Shown one piece after another: positions 9,774-21,569 of a stretch of 64,000 nt of DNA. Numbering within the stretch: the first letter of the stretch is position 1; every line of letters starts with the position of its first letter. The notes under the pieces were generated by a model. It worked only from the letters and a program-made list of their open reading frames with translations, was not told the origin of the DNA and did no database searches. Source of the DNA: Actinernus sp. WN-2022 (taxonomy: Eukaryota; Cnidaria; Anthozoa; Actiniaria; Actinernidae); the NCBI GenBank assembly GCA_030867875.1, contig JAOWCC010000019.1:33089976-33153975 (forward strand), read 5' to 3'. The position numbers were made by a program, and so were the translations under genes.

Positions 9774-11063
9774 CTCATAAATATATGAAGTATAGCACAT
9801 AAATATTTGTACCAGTAATATAAATATAGTGACTGTAATCTAAATATTCGCATCAGAACGAAATTATAGGTGTCATGAATCCATAACATATTTTTACGTT
9901 ATGGATTACGCAATCTATAAAGGAGAGCTTAAAGACCCTGTGTCCGAGCCCATGGTGCTTTGCGCCAATGTTATGATTAGTTTGTTTATCAACGGCCGCA
10001 TAAATTAAAGGCCAGCTTTTAGGCAAACTAAAATGCTCTCGATTGTTTATAAGTTTCATAAAAGAAGTACACATACACTTTAGATAACGAATTTCATAAT
10101 TTATACCGGATTAAAAACCCAATCGAGCCCACGAATTTTCTCCGGATGCTTCGAATATGATTTTAACAGTACTTGGCAGGAAGCCAGTATTGTTCTGTCT
10201 TTAGATTCTAATTCGGTTTACGAGTGCGACTTTTCACAACTATACAAGTAAACACATACTCTTGCTACCTTGTTTTCATGTCTCCAGTATTGCTTAGCTG
10301 TATTTGAAGATCTCTACTTTCCTTGCGAATGATATATTTTGAGTGCAAAATGAAATGTCGTACTCGCACTCGAGTCAAACTCACAGCGAAGTAACAGCTG
10401 AACTCGGCAGATTGGAGTTTGACCCGCGATCGTAGTTTTGGTAGCAAGATTTTCTGGACGTACTGTAGGATGAAAAAAAGGTAAAGGACATTGCTTTCTC
10501 TGCTAATAAAAATGCAAAACATATACAGTTACAGATAAGTCGTAACACCTCAGTGGAGCTCAGCCGTGCGAAATTATAATTACGAATGATCTTGATGCCA
10601 GAAGTGGCTGCTTTGTGCTTTGTATTTCCGACGAAACCTGCCGATCCCTTAGATTTAGTGCAGCAAATCCCCAGGAAACTCACGTAGTAGTCCTTTGGAA
10701 CCACAAGTGTTCTCTTGTAGACCTAGAGAAAGTAAAATGTGGACTGCTGAAGGATTATTTGTCGAGTCGCTTCGCCTCGCTGTCTCGCTCCTTTCTCCGG
10801 CATTCCTCTACTCGCCACTCTAGACCGGGATCCGAAGACATATTCGAACTAAATTTCATTTAAAAAAGTATATATACAAAAGTTAAGATAAAAGAAAGTC
10901 AGTTAAGCATATATACCTATGAATAATTACACGATGGCCCAAACTAGGGATGGATTTCGAAAGATTCGAAAGTGATACAATAACAACACTGATCTTTCTG
11001 ATTTTCGTAGCCTTCGAAAATGATTTGCGCGCGCAAAGCACCATGGGCTCGGACACAGGGTCG
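9774..11063. other. Non-coding stretch bounded by a perfect 32-bp inverted repeat
   Basis: The arms at 9934-9965 and 11031-11062 (GACCCTGTGTCCGAGCCCAT and onward) are exact complements 1.07 kb apart, as for the ends of a small DNA transposon. ATTACGCAATC at 9906 pairs with a palindrome at 13085-13109. ORFs inside (10381-10704 minus, 10615-10863 plus) are not recognised. Confidence 0.5.
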
Positions 11064-11344
11064 TTAAAGGGGCATGATCATCGGTTTTTACGCATGCGCA
11101 GTAGAGACGAGATAGTGGAGTTTTCCGTGGGCCACGGGAAATTCAACTTATCCGCCATCAATGCGAGCGTGGTATAATCTGATCCAATTTAACAGCTTGT
11201 GTGGGCCATCAGTCCTCCAAACTTCGTACAGTATTTTAGATGTATATATTTATTAGTTCTGTAGCCTTTTTTTGTTTGATTTGCGAAAATGAGCTAGAAA
11301 ATTTCGAAGAAAACACGAAGTCAGCGTGGCGTGAACTTAAACGG

Positions 11345-12127
11345 TATGTTTGTACTAGTTCGATTTATCGGATGTCATGCACTTGAAAACAATTTTTACA
11401 CTTCAAATGAATGTTGATTGTTCACATGGCTATCCTGTGTGAGCTGCTGTAGTTATTTGGAATCAGGGAATGTTTGAACGGTGCATTTCGTACACTTTTG
11501 CAAGCATAGTGTAGCGCGCTGTTTACTCGTAACGCAGTCTGTGAATTAATAACGAGCTTGTTTGTATACTAGTTCGATCTATCGGTTTTCAACTCCAAAA
11601 CAATTTCGATACCTTCAAATGAATGTAGATTGCTCAGAAGACTATCCTGTGTGAGCTGCTGTGGTTATTTGGGCATCAGGAATTTTTTAAACGGGAGTTT
11701 GCCTACAGTTTTGGAAGCATACTGTAGCGCGCTCGATCATAGAATGTTTATTTGCAACGGAAGTCTGTTTATAACTAACGAGCTTGTTTGTACTAGTTCG
11801 ATCTATCGGTTTTTATGGAGTCCAAAACAATTTTTGATAGCTTCAAATGAATGTAGATTGCTCAGAAGACTATCCTGTGTGAGCTGCTGTGGTTATTTGG
11901 ACTTCAGGGAAATTTTAAACGGGAGTTTTCCTACAGTTTTGGAAGCATTATGTAGTGCTTGACACTACAATATTTACTTGTGAAGAAAATCCTTTGAGCT
12001 TTAAAATCTAGCGTGTTTGTACTAGTTCGAACTATCGGCTTTTATGGACTGAAAACTTATTTTACAGCTTCATATGTATGTCGGTTGATCAGAAGACTAT
12101 GCTCTTTGTGTTCCTGTGGATGGTTTG
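11345..12127 (+). repeat. Satellite, about four units of 212-229 bp
   Basis: TGTACTAGTTCGA(T/A) recurs at 11351, 11563 (with a 2-bp insertion), 11788 and 12017. Each is followed by a conserved unit (ATCGGTTTT, AATGTAGATTGCTCAGAAGA, AAACGGGAGTTT). The units differ by indels and substitutions. A block of the same family lies inverted at 42085-42690. Confidence 0.8.
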
Positions 12128-12284
12128 CAGGGGCGTAGCTAGGCATTTTCAAGTTGTACGCACAAGTGCAGTAGCTACCGGTTTTAAGGGCCCCCTCTCG
12201 TAAAAAAAATACGAGGCCGAACAGGGAATTTTCGTCTCAAAGTGTACGCACGTGCGTATATGCGTACAGGAAGCTACGCCCCTG
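12128..12284. mobile_element. hAT-like MITE
   Basis: CAGGGGCGTAGCT at the left and its complement at the right are a classic hAT-type terminal repeat. GGTTTG-containing sequence (TGGTTTG, one mismatch in 8) flanks both ends. It is nested in the TTAA element, next to the last satellite unit. Confidence 0.75.
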
Positions 12285-12670
12285 GTTTGGCATCAGAAAG
12301 TATTTTAATGTACTTTTTGTTCGATTTTCGTGCAGTGTTTGGACATAATTCGCCGATATCAGATTTTATGCAAAAGTATCCAAATCAAGCATGTTCAACA
12401 TTCTAAGAACAGAACTATTTGTCCAAATGTTATCATATCGAACTCAACTTCTCCTCCATCGACTCTGAAGCCATTGTTACAACGTGGTTCCCTAATACAG
12501 GGCCGTCAGCCTTCAAAATGCTACTACAAATCCTCCTTACGTACGCTCGCTCAACCGGGAAGATTAATTAGTACTTTCTGCACGCCTACTGCACACGACT
12601 ACCAGGTGACCATGCCCCTTTAAGCAACCACGACGGCAACGTCTAGGACGGCTGCATAAAACAATAGCTT

Positions 12671-12958
12671 AGGTGCGTTTCTTTGGGAGAATCCGAATCC
12701 GGATTCTTGAATCCAAACATGGATTTTGCATTTCTTTACCCAACTTTGAATCCATACTCAGAATGGATTCGAAGGATCAAATCCAAATTCTTGGGCGTTT
12801 TTCTGGGAAAGCTGGATTCGAAAATACTAGTGGCTAGCGGCATACCACTAGCGACGGTGACGTCACAAGCCATTACGAACCACAGGGATCCCATTACCCC
12901 ACACACACAAAATACCAGCCAGAGGGCGAGGCTGCGATTCTCCCAAAGAAACGCACCC
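12671..12958. mobile_element. MITE with 22-bp TIRs
   Basis: AGGTGCGTTTCTTTGGGAGA (and AATC after it) is matched by its complement ending at 12958. The interior segment 12858-12930 is also found at about 33148-33230. No coding capacity. Confidence 0.75.
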
Positions 12959-13085
12959 GGATCATACGTAATGCTCGCGTCGATCCATCTACTTTGAAAA
13001 AACTTTGCCGAATAAAGGAGGCGATGCGATTTCAATAAGAACTAAAGTATAATTCACTGGCGATTAAAATAGGAGTACAAATATG

Positions 13086-13109
13086 TTATGGATTGCGTAA
13101 TCCATAACG
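13086..13109. repeat. Palindrome ATGGATT...AATCCAT
   Basis: GTTATGGATTGCGTAATCCATAAC is nearly self-complementary. One arm recurs at about 9897-9912. It may be a transposon end pair. Confidence 0.4.
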
Positions 13110-13721
13110 CCAAAGTAAAAGCCTGTTTCGACGTCGTATAATTAATTCGACTTTGCAATAATTTGAATAAATACTAAACATGTTGACTAAAATGACTTTC
13201 TTTACTAACAACTCGCAAATAGTGTATATTCTCTATAAATCGATGTTGTGATAGAAATAAAACGTCAACCCACGTTTGCTTACGCGGTCATGGGTCAAGA
13301 AGTCACATTTTCACGATTTCAAACAAACGTAGAACAGAGTATTCTCTGTAAACCCAAACTTTCTTCACAGAAGTAATCAAAACTGGATGTAGAATCGATA
13401 TTTATGATAACCAAATAAACGTTAGGTACACTTTAAAATAAATATCGAATGAGAAAAAAAAATTGTATGACGAATTATTGAATGTCAGTGTGCTAATAAA
13501 GTATTGTTTAAAGTGTGTAATTATTATTTCTAAGTCCTGGTACTTTGTTTGTAACATTGTGTAGAGTGGGTTTAGAAGACTGGCATACGGTGGCCCATAA
13601 GTGCCAAACACAATACACACGGCGAAAACACAATACACAAAGCATGGCAACTAGCCGAAGACTGGGGACTGTTATTACCGCTTACCAGTTTGAAACGCAC
13701 TCGCACCCGCCAGAAATTTGA

Positions 13722-14280
13722 AAAATGGCGGATGCTGAATCAGCTGAAGCACTACTTCGATTCTCTTTGAACTACGACTACACGACAATTTTGAGTTTCT
13801 TGAAAAAAGTCATGGAATAAGAATTTCGAAAAGAACACTTTTGAATCGTTTAAATCAATATGGTCTATGCAGGCGAGGGCAGAGTGTGGACATCCATGAA
13901 GACATTGTTCGGGAATACATTACACAAGAGAGCTGGATGGTCCGGCTCTCGGCTTCTCAAATCTCTGTTACAGGTCTATGTGGCAATGGCTGCACTCAAA
14001 ATACATGGCAAAACAGAGTTTGTACGCCACACAATCTTTAGCAACTTTTTGAGCTCACTTCTGTAGTAACCATAAGATCTTAAGGAGATGGTAGAAAAAG
14101 ACAGGAAAATGGTCCATTATACCACGTGCACAGAAAAGTCATTTTCTCCCGTAAAAATGTATGAACGAATTGCTGTTAAATCAGTCTGGCTACTCAGTTC
14201 TCGAACAGTTTCTAATCCGGAAAACCGCGTTTAAATTAGGGGCCGGGTGTCTCGTAAACAGACCTCGAAAACACAATTTT
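13722..14280 (+). pseudogene. Integrase-like gene, N-terminal region, decayed (left copy)
   Basis: Joined across frames, the sequence resembles the N-terminal helix-turn-helix part of the integrase-core-domain proteins common in fish and cnidarian genomes (Ginger/integrase-like). Visible pieces are YDYTTILSFLKK, then LNRLNQYGLCRRGQSVDIHE, then a GxxRL-like stretch. Frameshifts and stops occur about every 60-100 bp, and no DDE core is present. An inverted homologous copy lies at 21570-22575. Confidence 0.55.
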
Positions 14281-14582
14281 CCCAAGACGTTTTGTCGGGC
14301 TCCCTTGCAAACAACCATTTGTTTCTTACTCAAGCCTTTACCCTGCTAGCCGAAAATCCCGGTTTTGTGGCAGCTTCCTTGCAGTACTTTGCGGCAGCCT
14401 TTTATTCAGTGGCATCGGCGTAGATAATCACAGCTCGCCAAAAACCTTAATGCGATGCAGTAAAGCCTGGCTTCCATACGATGGGCTGACGATCGCCCGA
14501 TGTCTACTACCAACGGTTTGTTTACATTGGCTTAGCGTTCAGCGACTGTGGGTGATCGTGATCATGAAGTAGGTTCCGCATA

Positions 14583-14637
14583 AGGGACGGACCATTAGAA
14601 AAGTTATGGGGGGGGGGGGGGGGGGGGGGGGTGGGGG
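14583..14637. repeat. TIR-like end plus poly(G) tract (left)
   Basis: GGGACGGACCATTAGAAAAG followed by TTATG and a 24-nt G run (14608-14631). Its inverted partner is at 21447-21494, with GTCCGTCCC and a C-rich run. The pair encloses 6.9 kb including the DIRS element. Confidence 0.55.
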
Positions 14638-15094
14638 ATTCTCAAGCTGCATACATTTTTTTTTACTCCAGTTTGCTGTGCAGCAATTTTTTTTCCGGCT
14701 ACTATCTCATGCACGTTTTTTTTTTGAAAATATTTTATGTACTAATCTATTCAAAATTAGCTACCTTTGCATATCAAAGTTATTGCGTACAAAAGCCTAC
14801 ATATCGATAACCGGTGACTCACTTCAATTATCGGCCCAGTCATTTCACTCAAAAATACAGATTTGGGGAGCTATTTTGCCTTATAAAACAAATAAAATGA
14901 TATATGATTTCCACTTACCTTCAAATCAAAGTTAAATATTTTTCTCTTTGTTACATGTTAAATACATGTTGTTGCATTATCCCTTGGGATTAATTAGGAT
15001 TTCTATAAATGCCACTCCTTCACGTGTTCATACCACTTGATGTCGCAATTTCAGCATCGTTCTCTGGAGTTATGAAGCATTTACCAAACAGGAT

Positions 15095-15439
15095 TTGGTT
15101 GATTTTAAAGATTTCATTATCGAGAAACTTGAAACTCATAAGTCTGATATAGAAGCTAACTATATCTGTACTAAGCAAGCCGCTGAAGAAGCGTTGGCCG
15201 TTTCAAAACGTCTTAAAGACGGCTCCGAGCTCAAATTCACACACCGTGGAAACGAGCGTAATTTTAAATTCAATTTAGAAGTTGTTGCTTCCCTTGAGAA
15301 GACTCAAGCGTTATTCGAAGCTAGCGACTCTGTGAAGGCACTCGGTTCTGTTGAAGAAGCTATTAAGTTATTGAATGAGAAGAACAGGATTATTCGTATC
15401 GCGTACTCTTCAGAAGGCGGCTGGGCTACAAGCTGTTAA
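15095..15439 (+). CDS. DIRS Gag-like ORF1, truncated
   Basis: About 114 codons. Residues 50-70 (FTHRGNERNFKFNLEVV) and 85-110 (GSVEEAIKLLNEKNRIIRIA, then SEGGWAT) match the conserved core of the Gag-like first ORF of cnidarian DIRS elements. A basic, Cys-containing C-terminal part should follow, but the frame stops early at GWATSC. The track-style start is TTG; no upstream ATG in frame is convincing, so the real start is unknown. Confidence 0.6.
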   Translation: MVDFKDFIIEKLETHKSDIEANYICTKQAAEEALAVSKRLKDGSELKFTHRGNERNFKFNLEVVASLEKTQALFEASDSVKALGSVEEAIKLLNEKNRIIRIAYSSEGGWATSC

Positions 15440-15759
15440 GTACTACGAAGAGAACCCCGCTGCTCTAGACGCAGTCGGCACAACCAGGAGGACAATATCA
15501 GGATGGCGATAGAGCAAGAAGTGCCTGCCGGTTCTTCGGTGCCCATGGTCATTGGTGGAAATATTGCCCTGTACGCCTTTCGCGAAGCCTCTCCGCTCCC
15601 GTTGGAAATACGTCCTTCAAGGCAACTAACCCCTCTTATCAGCCAGGGTCCGGCCAGTATTTCAAGTTCTACAGCTTCTACGTCATCCTACCCGGACTGA
15701 TTCAGGTGACCTCTGTGTATCACACGAATTTGAGGAGTTACTAACAGATAAGTCTCACT

Positions 15760-16420
15760 TTGACACAACTATCATTGTTATATAAGGTTAATTTGTACGA
15801 ATATGAACAGGACAAAGCCACCCCTATCGTTAAAGGGCGTATCAAGGCTCACACTATCAGTCCTGGTTATGTTATATCTTTCGAATATCTACCTTCTGGT
15901 ATTGTGCTTCGAAATAATCAGACGTCAGCCTATTCGCACGCTGACTTTGTGTCCTGGGCAGTTGGGGAACTACTCCAATTGGGGTTTATTGTCAAAAATA
16001 ATAGTCCGCTCACTGTTGTCAACCTGTTTTCTGTTTCCGTTAATTCGGAGGGAAAACCTAGACTCTTCCTCGACCTCAGACACGTTAATAAATGCATACC
16101 TAAAGCTAAATTTCGCCTTGAGGACTGGCGCGTTTTTCTGCATGCAGTACACCTGCCCACCGGGATAATGGTTAAAATTGACATGAAGTCCGGATATCAT
16201 CATATCGACATTCATGACGGGCATCAGCAGTATTTAGTTTTTCAGTGGCACCTGACATCAACACGCAACATATATTTTTGTTTCACGGTCATTCCATTCG
16301 GTTTGTATTCGGCTCCGTTTTGTTTACTAAGCTTTTCCGTCCGCTCGTCAGGCACTGGCGCTCCTTAGGTTTTCATATTGTTCTGTACTTAGATGATGGT
16401 ATTGTTTGCGAAAAAATATA
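15760..16420 (+). pseudogene. DIRS reverse transcriptase, partial, frameshifted
   Basis: The first frame (to about 16320) carries NLFSVSVNSEGKPRLFLDLR followed by HVNKCIPK, then MVKIDMKSGYHHIDIHDGHQ and TVIPFGLYSAPF. This is the fingers and early palm of a DIRS RT. The frame shifts near 16318, and the next one continues with FTKLFRPLVRHWRSLGFHIV and the catalytic LYLDDG. It ends about 16415, where an unrelated repeat begins. RNase H and recombinase are missing, so the copy cannot be autonomous. Confidence 0.75.
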
Positions 16421-16429
16421 TTTTATGAC

Positions 16430-16590
16430 GTTACGGAATGTACACAAGGGGGTAGGAATTTATGCGTTGTGTTATATAAACACTCGTAGGTGGGGCATCA
16501 ATAAACGAAATGCCCGCCCCTGATCTGTTGTTTGTGTTTAATGCAATTTAGCTATTAAATGTTTTATGCTCGTTCAGAGTCAGTGATAAG
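16430..16590 (+). repeat. Dispersed repeat (uninterrupted copy)
   Basis: Matches 8870-8930 plus 9180-9285. It abuts the broken RT. It contains ATCAATAAACGA, ATGCCCGCCCC and TTTTATGCTCGTTC. Confidence 0.6.
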
Positions 16591-16904
16591 AGTATAAGAC
16601 AACTCTACTACTCTGCAGGTCTCGGCTGCAATTCGTTCCGACCTAGCGTGCGCCGGAATAGTAGCTAATTGTGATAAGTTAATTTGTGGTTTGTCTCAAT
16701 GCATCAGGCGTTTTCTAAAGTCTCGTGACTATTATAGTTGTTGTCGTTTTTGGGTGACGTGTTTATGCCAATATTACCATATACTTTATACACATGAAAT
16801 GAGAGTAACAATGTCTGCAGTATAGAAAGTTGTAATGAACAGATTACCGAGTACAGCTTATATTGTGCTCCTGTGCTACTCGCGTTTCGTTGCTTATATT
16901 TATA

Positions 16905-17215
16905 CTGGACTTGAAGCTCTAGTGTGGCTAAGTATTTGTCACCATATGGCATATTGTGGCTCTCGTGTGGCCCTGTTATCAGTAGTATTTTAATACACCG
17001 AGGCTTACCTGTGGCCCCGTAGTTTTGTCTTACCTAATTTTATTATCGGGCTCTCGTGTGGCTCATTGTTATTGGTAAGAAATCTGTGGTGTACATGAAG
17101 TAGCTCTCGTGTGGCTATGTGATTATCATGCGGTATGTCATGAGGCTCTTGTGTGGCCCTACTCTATAGTAAATCAATTCCACGTGTGGCCCGGAAGGTT
17201 GTTAGCTTTCGTATA
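16905..17215 (+). repeat. Degenerate CTCTCGTGTGGC repeats
   Basis: GCTCTCGTGTGGC or close variants recur about every 35-85 bp (near 16918, 16962, 17050, 17104, 17141, 17180). They lie inside the DIRS element and do not code. Confidence 0.6.
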
Positions 17216-17305
17216 GCTTATATAGACATATACATATAAGGCCCTTTTCTTAGGTGCACGTACTTTTATGTACTTATTTTCTTTTCTTTCCCCAGTACAT
17301 GTCTT

Positions 17306-18640
17306 TTACCTTGTAGGGTAAGATTTCTGATTAGTACCTTGTGGGGTATGAGTGTTTATTACCTTGTAGGGTAAGATTTCTGATTAGTACCTTGTGGGGT
17401 AAGAGTATTTATTACCCTGTAGGGTAAGATTTCTGATTAGTAATAATAATAATAATAATAATAATATGTAGATTTATATAGCGCTATATTCCTATAGTTC
17501 AAAGCGCTTCACATTCAATATAAAATAGAAATAATAAAATAAAATAAGAATAACATTAAATAAATAATAAAAATAACTAAAGTTCATACAAACGCTTGCT
17601 TAAAAAGAAATGTTTTTACATTAGACTTAAAATGTGAAAGTGAGCATGACCGCTTTTCCCCCATAGGAAGCGAGTTCCAAAGAGTAGGAGCTGTAATTTG
17701 AAACGCGCGGCTTCCATACGTCTTTAGGCGGTAGCATGGTACTTTAAGAAGATGCTTATTCGAGGAGCGAAGAGTTCTTACAGGTACATATTTATCGAGG
17801 AGGTCAGAAATATAATGAGGTGCCATGCCGTTAAGAGCCTTGTAGGTCAGCAGAAGTATTTTATAGGAGATTCGTTCTTTAACTGGTAGCCAGTGAAGTT
17901 GCTTCAAAATTGGCGTTATCCTATCAAACTTTCGGGTGCGTGTGACCAGGCGCGCTGCAGCATTTTGCACTCTCTGTAGTTTATCTATCAGATAAGTAGG
18001 AAGTCCTGTAAGCAATGAATTACAGTTGTCCAGTTTAGAAGATATAAAAGCATGCACTAGTGTCTCGGTATCCTTCTGGGAAAGGCAGTTCCTAATCTTA
18101 GCTATATTGCGGATATGATAAAAAGCTATTTTACACACATTTTGAACTTGTTGCTCTAAATTCATGGATTGGTCGAATATTACTCCTATATTCCTGGCTG
18201 AAGTTGATGGAGATATGATTGCATCAGCGACATTAACAACTTGTATTTGCGGGCGCGGACGATGTTGAACACTTAGCACAAGGAGTTCCGTTTTTCCTCT
18301 ATTCAGCTTTAATTTGTTACATAGCATCCAAGCATCAATGTCTCGAGCACAGGCCTCGATTTTGGAGACTGCAGCTGCGGTTTCTTCTGGTGTGGGCTTG
18401 AATGACACATATACCTGGCAATCATCGGCGTAGAGATGATGGGGTACGTGGGGTACGAGTGTTTATTACCTTGTAGGGTAAGATTTCTGATTAGTACCTT
18501 GTGGGGGTACGAGTGTTTATTACCTTTTAGGGTAAGATTTCTGATTAGTACCTCGTGGGGTATGAGTGTTTATTACCTTGTAGGGTAAGATTTCTGATTA
18601 GTATACTTTATGGGGCACGTCGTGTTATATGTACCCTGTA
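17306..18640 (+). repeat. ~53-bp tandem array split by a LINE
   Basis: The unit starts TTACCTTGTAGGGTAAGATT and continues CTGATTAGTACCTTGTGGGG. Units run at 17306-17440 and 18440-18640, with degenerate units to about 18840. The LINE at 17440-18445 sits between GATTAGTA and CGTGGGG of one unit. Confidence 0.8.
17440..18445 (-). mobile_element. L2/Rex1/CR1-like LINE, 5'-truncated
   Basis: The minus-strand frame is open from about 18445 (HLYADDCQVYVS, catalytic YADD) to a stop at 17584. Conserved C-terminal features are CNKLKLNRGKTELL, RVQNAAARLVT, LHWLPVKERISYK, LTYKALNGMAPHY and APTLWNSLP, typical of this LINE group. The 3' UTR has the AAGCGC/GCGCTATATAAAT hairpin sequence common to L2-like elements, and it ends in an ATT-repeat tail (17440-17465 region). 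It has no internal stops, so it is young, and it is inserted into the 53-bp array. Confidence 0.85.
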
Positions 18641-19998
18641 TTGTACGATTTTCTATCAACACCCTTTGAGGGGGAGTTTTCTTGTTGGGACCTTATATGG
18701 GGTATGATTTGTTATTAGTATCCAGTATGGTGTATATATTTTCTTATTAATTAGTACTCCATGGAGTATAATTTGAGTTAATACCTTGAGAGGTATTACT
18801 TCTAGAATGATACGTTACATTTTGTTAGTAACCTTGAGGCTTAAGTGTTCATTGGTACATCTGATTGGTACAGCTGAACAATATCTTCATCGGTATTCGT
18901 CGCATATCAGGATTATACTCGTGGGACTGACACGATAAATATGTACATAACAGTACTAACTCATATTTTCTTTTGTTATTGCTAGCTTTTGTATAGCTTA
19001 TATGATAGGCATACAAGGCCCCCTTTCTTTGGTGCAGGTACTTTTACGTAATTATTTTCTATATATTTTCTTTTCTTTCCCCAGCGGTTAACAACGAGCT
19101 TCCTGACCGACTAATTAAAAAGCATGGCGGTTGGAAAACTGAGAGCGTGAAAGATCTCTATTGTAAGGAAGACCGGCCAAACAACAGCTCTTGGTCTCTT
19201 TGCATATTGACATTTAGATTCATAATTTCTTCCCACACTTTGTTGCTTGAGGTCAGCTGTGCGGCTCCCTCCAAACGTTGTTAACATTATTCTAATGTGG
19301 AAAATAGAAATACTTTCTATTTGGCTGAGCGCAGCGAAAGAAAATAGAAATATTTTTCTCTTTGTTACATGTTGAATACATGTTTTTGCATTATCCCTTG
19401 GGATTAATTAGGATTTCTATAAATGCCACTCCTTCACGTGTTCATACCACTTGATGTCGCAATTTCAGCAGCGGCCTTAGTTTTCCTTGACATATTGTAG
19501 CTTTTTTATAGCTTGAGTAAAATTGTCTCTCAGTACGTATACAATTGCAATAACTTGTAATAAACGATGCCGTCAGCTGTGCGGTAATATTGTTCCTAAA
19601 AGTATATTAATAGGATGCTTCAAACCTTTAGACTCCAGAGGTAGAGGTGAATTTGCACTGGTTTGGAGAATACGTTTCCGGGTTTTTCCTCAACTGGGGG
19701 GTTTTTATCCCGGTTTTTCGTATCCGGCATTTCACCATCTAAAATCTAGCTCGCAATTGTACTTTTATTATTGTACTGGACTACTGTTATTAGTTATAAC
19801 ACCAAATACTGCTGTAACCTTAATGTAATAAACGATGCTGTCAGCTGTGCGGCTCCCTCTAAACGTTGTTAACATTATTCTAATGTGGAAAATAGAAATA
19901 CTTTCTATTTGGCTGAGCGCAGCGAAAGAAAATAGAAGTAATATCTAATCTGCAACTGATAACTGTCAGTTGGAGTGATTAGGGGCCGTCGACATATT

Positions 19999-20509
19999 CG
20001 AAATGCCCCGCTTAACGCACAACGGATGTTTAGGGGGTGGGGGGTAAGGGCATGGACGTTAGTGTGGGGCATTCAGAACAAACACATTTTCATCAGTAGA
20101 AGTACACTTTTTAATCAAACGTTTCCAGTCAGCTAGATCTACATAGAGCGCAATTTCTTTTGAATTTCCCGGAAATTTCAACAAGGTCTTTTGATTAGAA
20201 GTATCATGAAATACCTCAGTCAAACCTCCAGGTAAGTGAAACTCAGTTTTATAGTCGTGTCATAATGAGTATTTTAGTGAAGGTCCGAAATGAGCTCGTA
20301 CGGGAATTCGAGGTACTGACTGACTGTACAGTTGCAGCTATTAAAGCTGTAAGCTTGTTTTATACTTTGTTTATAAGTGAACTCCGGTGTATTTCATTAC
20401 TGTTTTTTCTGACTTTATAAAAGCATAAAACAATGGGTGGACGTTAAGGGGGGGAGGGGGGGAGGGGGTCTGACCTTAACGTCCGTTGTGCGTTAAGCGG
20501 GGCATTTCG
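19999..20509. mobile_element. MITE with ~31-bp TIRs
   Basis: CGAAATGCCCCGCTTAACGC at 19999 and onward (ACAACGGA) is matched by its complement ending at 20509. G-rich tracts (20035-20048, 20450-20468) lie just inside both ends. Non-coding. Confidence 0.75.
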
Positions 20510-21446
20510 ACGTTATATTAAGATTTCGACCGTACAAATTTGAATTTGCTTTCGCGAGTAAAGTGATTTTTTACAAGGCGTTACTGGTTTAGGAACTACC
20601 TGGGTTTAGCGTGAATACTTACCGCTGAATTCAGATAGTAGAATAAATTTGCAGTATTCTGCTGTATAGAACATTGAGGTTTCTCAAGTTTAGAGTGGTA
20701 CAAATCACTGTTAAAGTTCTATTTCGTCATGATTTCGTACTATTTTTCTTGTGTGACTTTTGGTATGGCGGGAGCTGCAGTAGGAGAGAATTTGGAGCGT
20801 TCAAACGAAAGCATAGAATTCTCCTTCGTATAGTTCTGGTATCAACAGGTAAGCCACATTATAAACTTGTAATGCGACTGAAGTTGTTCTCTCTCGAATA
20901 AAATCGCATTTACTTCAAAGCGATGACCAATAGCAAATGTCCTTTTCTGTGTGCAATGATTTTGATATGACTTAATAATTCTTGTCCTAAGTAAACTTTA
21001 AGAGCCATGCTCCTGTGAATGTTTTTTTTTAATCAGGGCATCAGGGCTAGCGTGCCCATATTAAAAGTTATACTTTAATATTGATACCTATAAAAGTGTA
21101 CATCTGCATCACTTTGCATAGCAAATGATTGTTTATGATTCAAGCTCATAGCGAGACCAGTGAAAATTCCATTCAAACAAATATTTTTGAGACGAAAAAT
21201 TATGTAAATTTCTCCTGCCTTTTAATAGTGGATAAATCAAAGGATACATATGTGTACCTCTCACAAAAGAGTTGCTGCAACAAAAACAGTGATAGAAGGA
21301 AACCATTTGCAGTCGATGGCATCCCTGTACATTTGTGCAGTCCTCTGCCTTGCCTCTCCCCCTCCATGTAGGATTTTTTTTTTCTGTGTTGCTGGTTGTG
21401 CATGGAAATTTTTTTTGATTATTTTCCCTCGTATGGATTTTTTTTT
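20510..21446. other. No recognisable gene
   Basis: Short ORFs on both strands overlap each other and carry no known motif. T-rich and C-rich runs at 21370-21470 belong to the right-hand poly(C)/TIR end. Confidence 0.4.
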
Positions 21447-21494
21447 TGGAATTCCCCCACCCCCCCATAACTTTTCTAATGGTCCGTCCCTTAG
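21447..21494. repeat. TIR-like end plus poly(C) tract (right)
   Basis: Inverted partner of 14583-14637: a C-rich run, CATAACTTTTCTAATGGTCC and GTCCC. Confidence 0.55.
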
Positions 21495-21569
21495 TAACAC
21501 GATAATAGTCCCGCAAAGGCTACTAGCCACATTGATATCGATTGCCTGGCCTGTATTATGTGTTCGAGG

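Larger units (their letters stand above)
11068..12619. mobile_element. TTAA-flanked non-autonomous DNA transposon
   Basis: AGGGGCATG follows TTAA (11064-11067), and its complement CATGCCCCT precedes TTAA (12620-12623). The inverted match runs on for about 15 bp with two mismatches. TTAA target duplication points to a Kolobok- or piggyBac-type element. The body contains the 220-bp satellite and a nested MITE, and no transposase. Confidence 0.65.
14934..19937 (+). mobile_element. DIRS/Ngaro-type element with split direct repeats
   Basis: Repeat A occurs twice, A1 at 14934-15056 and A2 at 19348-19470 (123 bp, two differences). Repeat B occurs twice, B1 at 19252-19349 and B2 at 19840-19937 (98 bp, about one difference). 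The order A1 - coding body - B1 - A2 - B2 is the split direct repeat arrangement known from PAT/Ngaro members of the DIRS order. B1 runs directly into A2 at 19348-19350. The body carries a DIRS-type Gag and part of a DIRS-type reverse transcriptase. RNase H, methyltransferase and tyrosine recombinase were not found and are replaced by tandem repeats and an inserted LINE. The near identity of the repeats points to a fairly recent last replication. Confidence 0.75.

Noticed and set aside
16704..16952. Minus-strand ORF of 82 codons
   Set aside because: Lies in repeat-rich DIRS interior, no known motif, and overlaps the GTGTGGC repeats.
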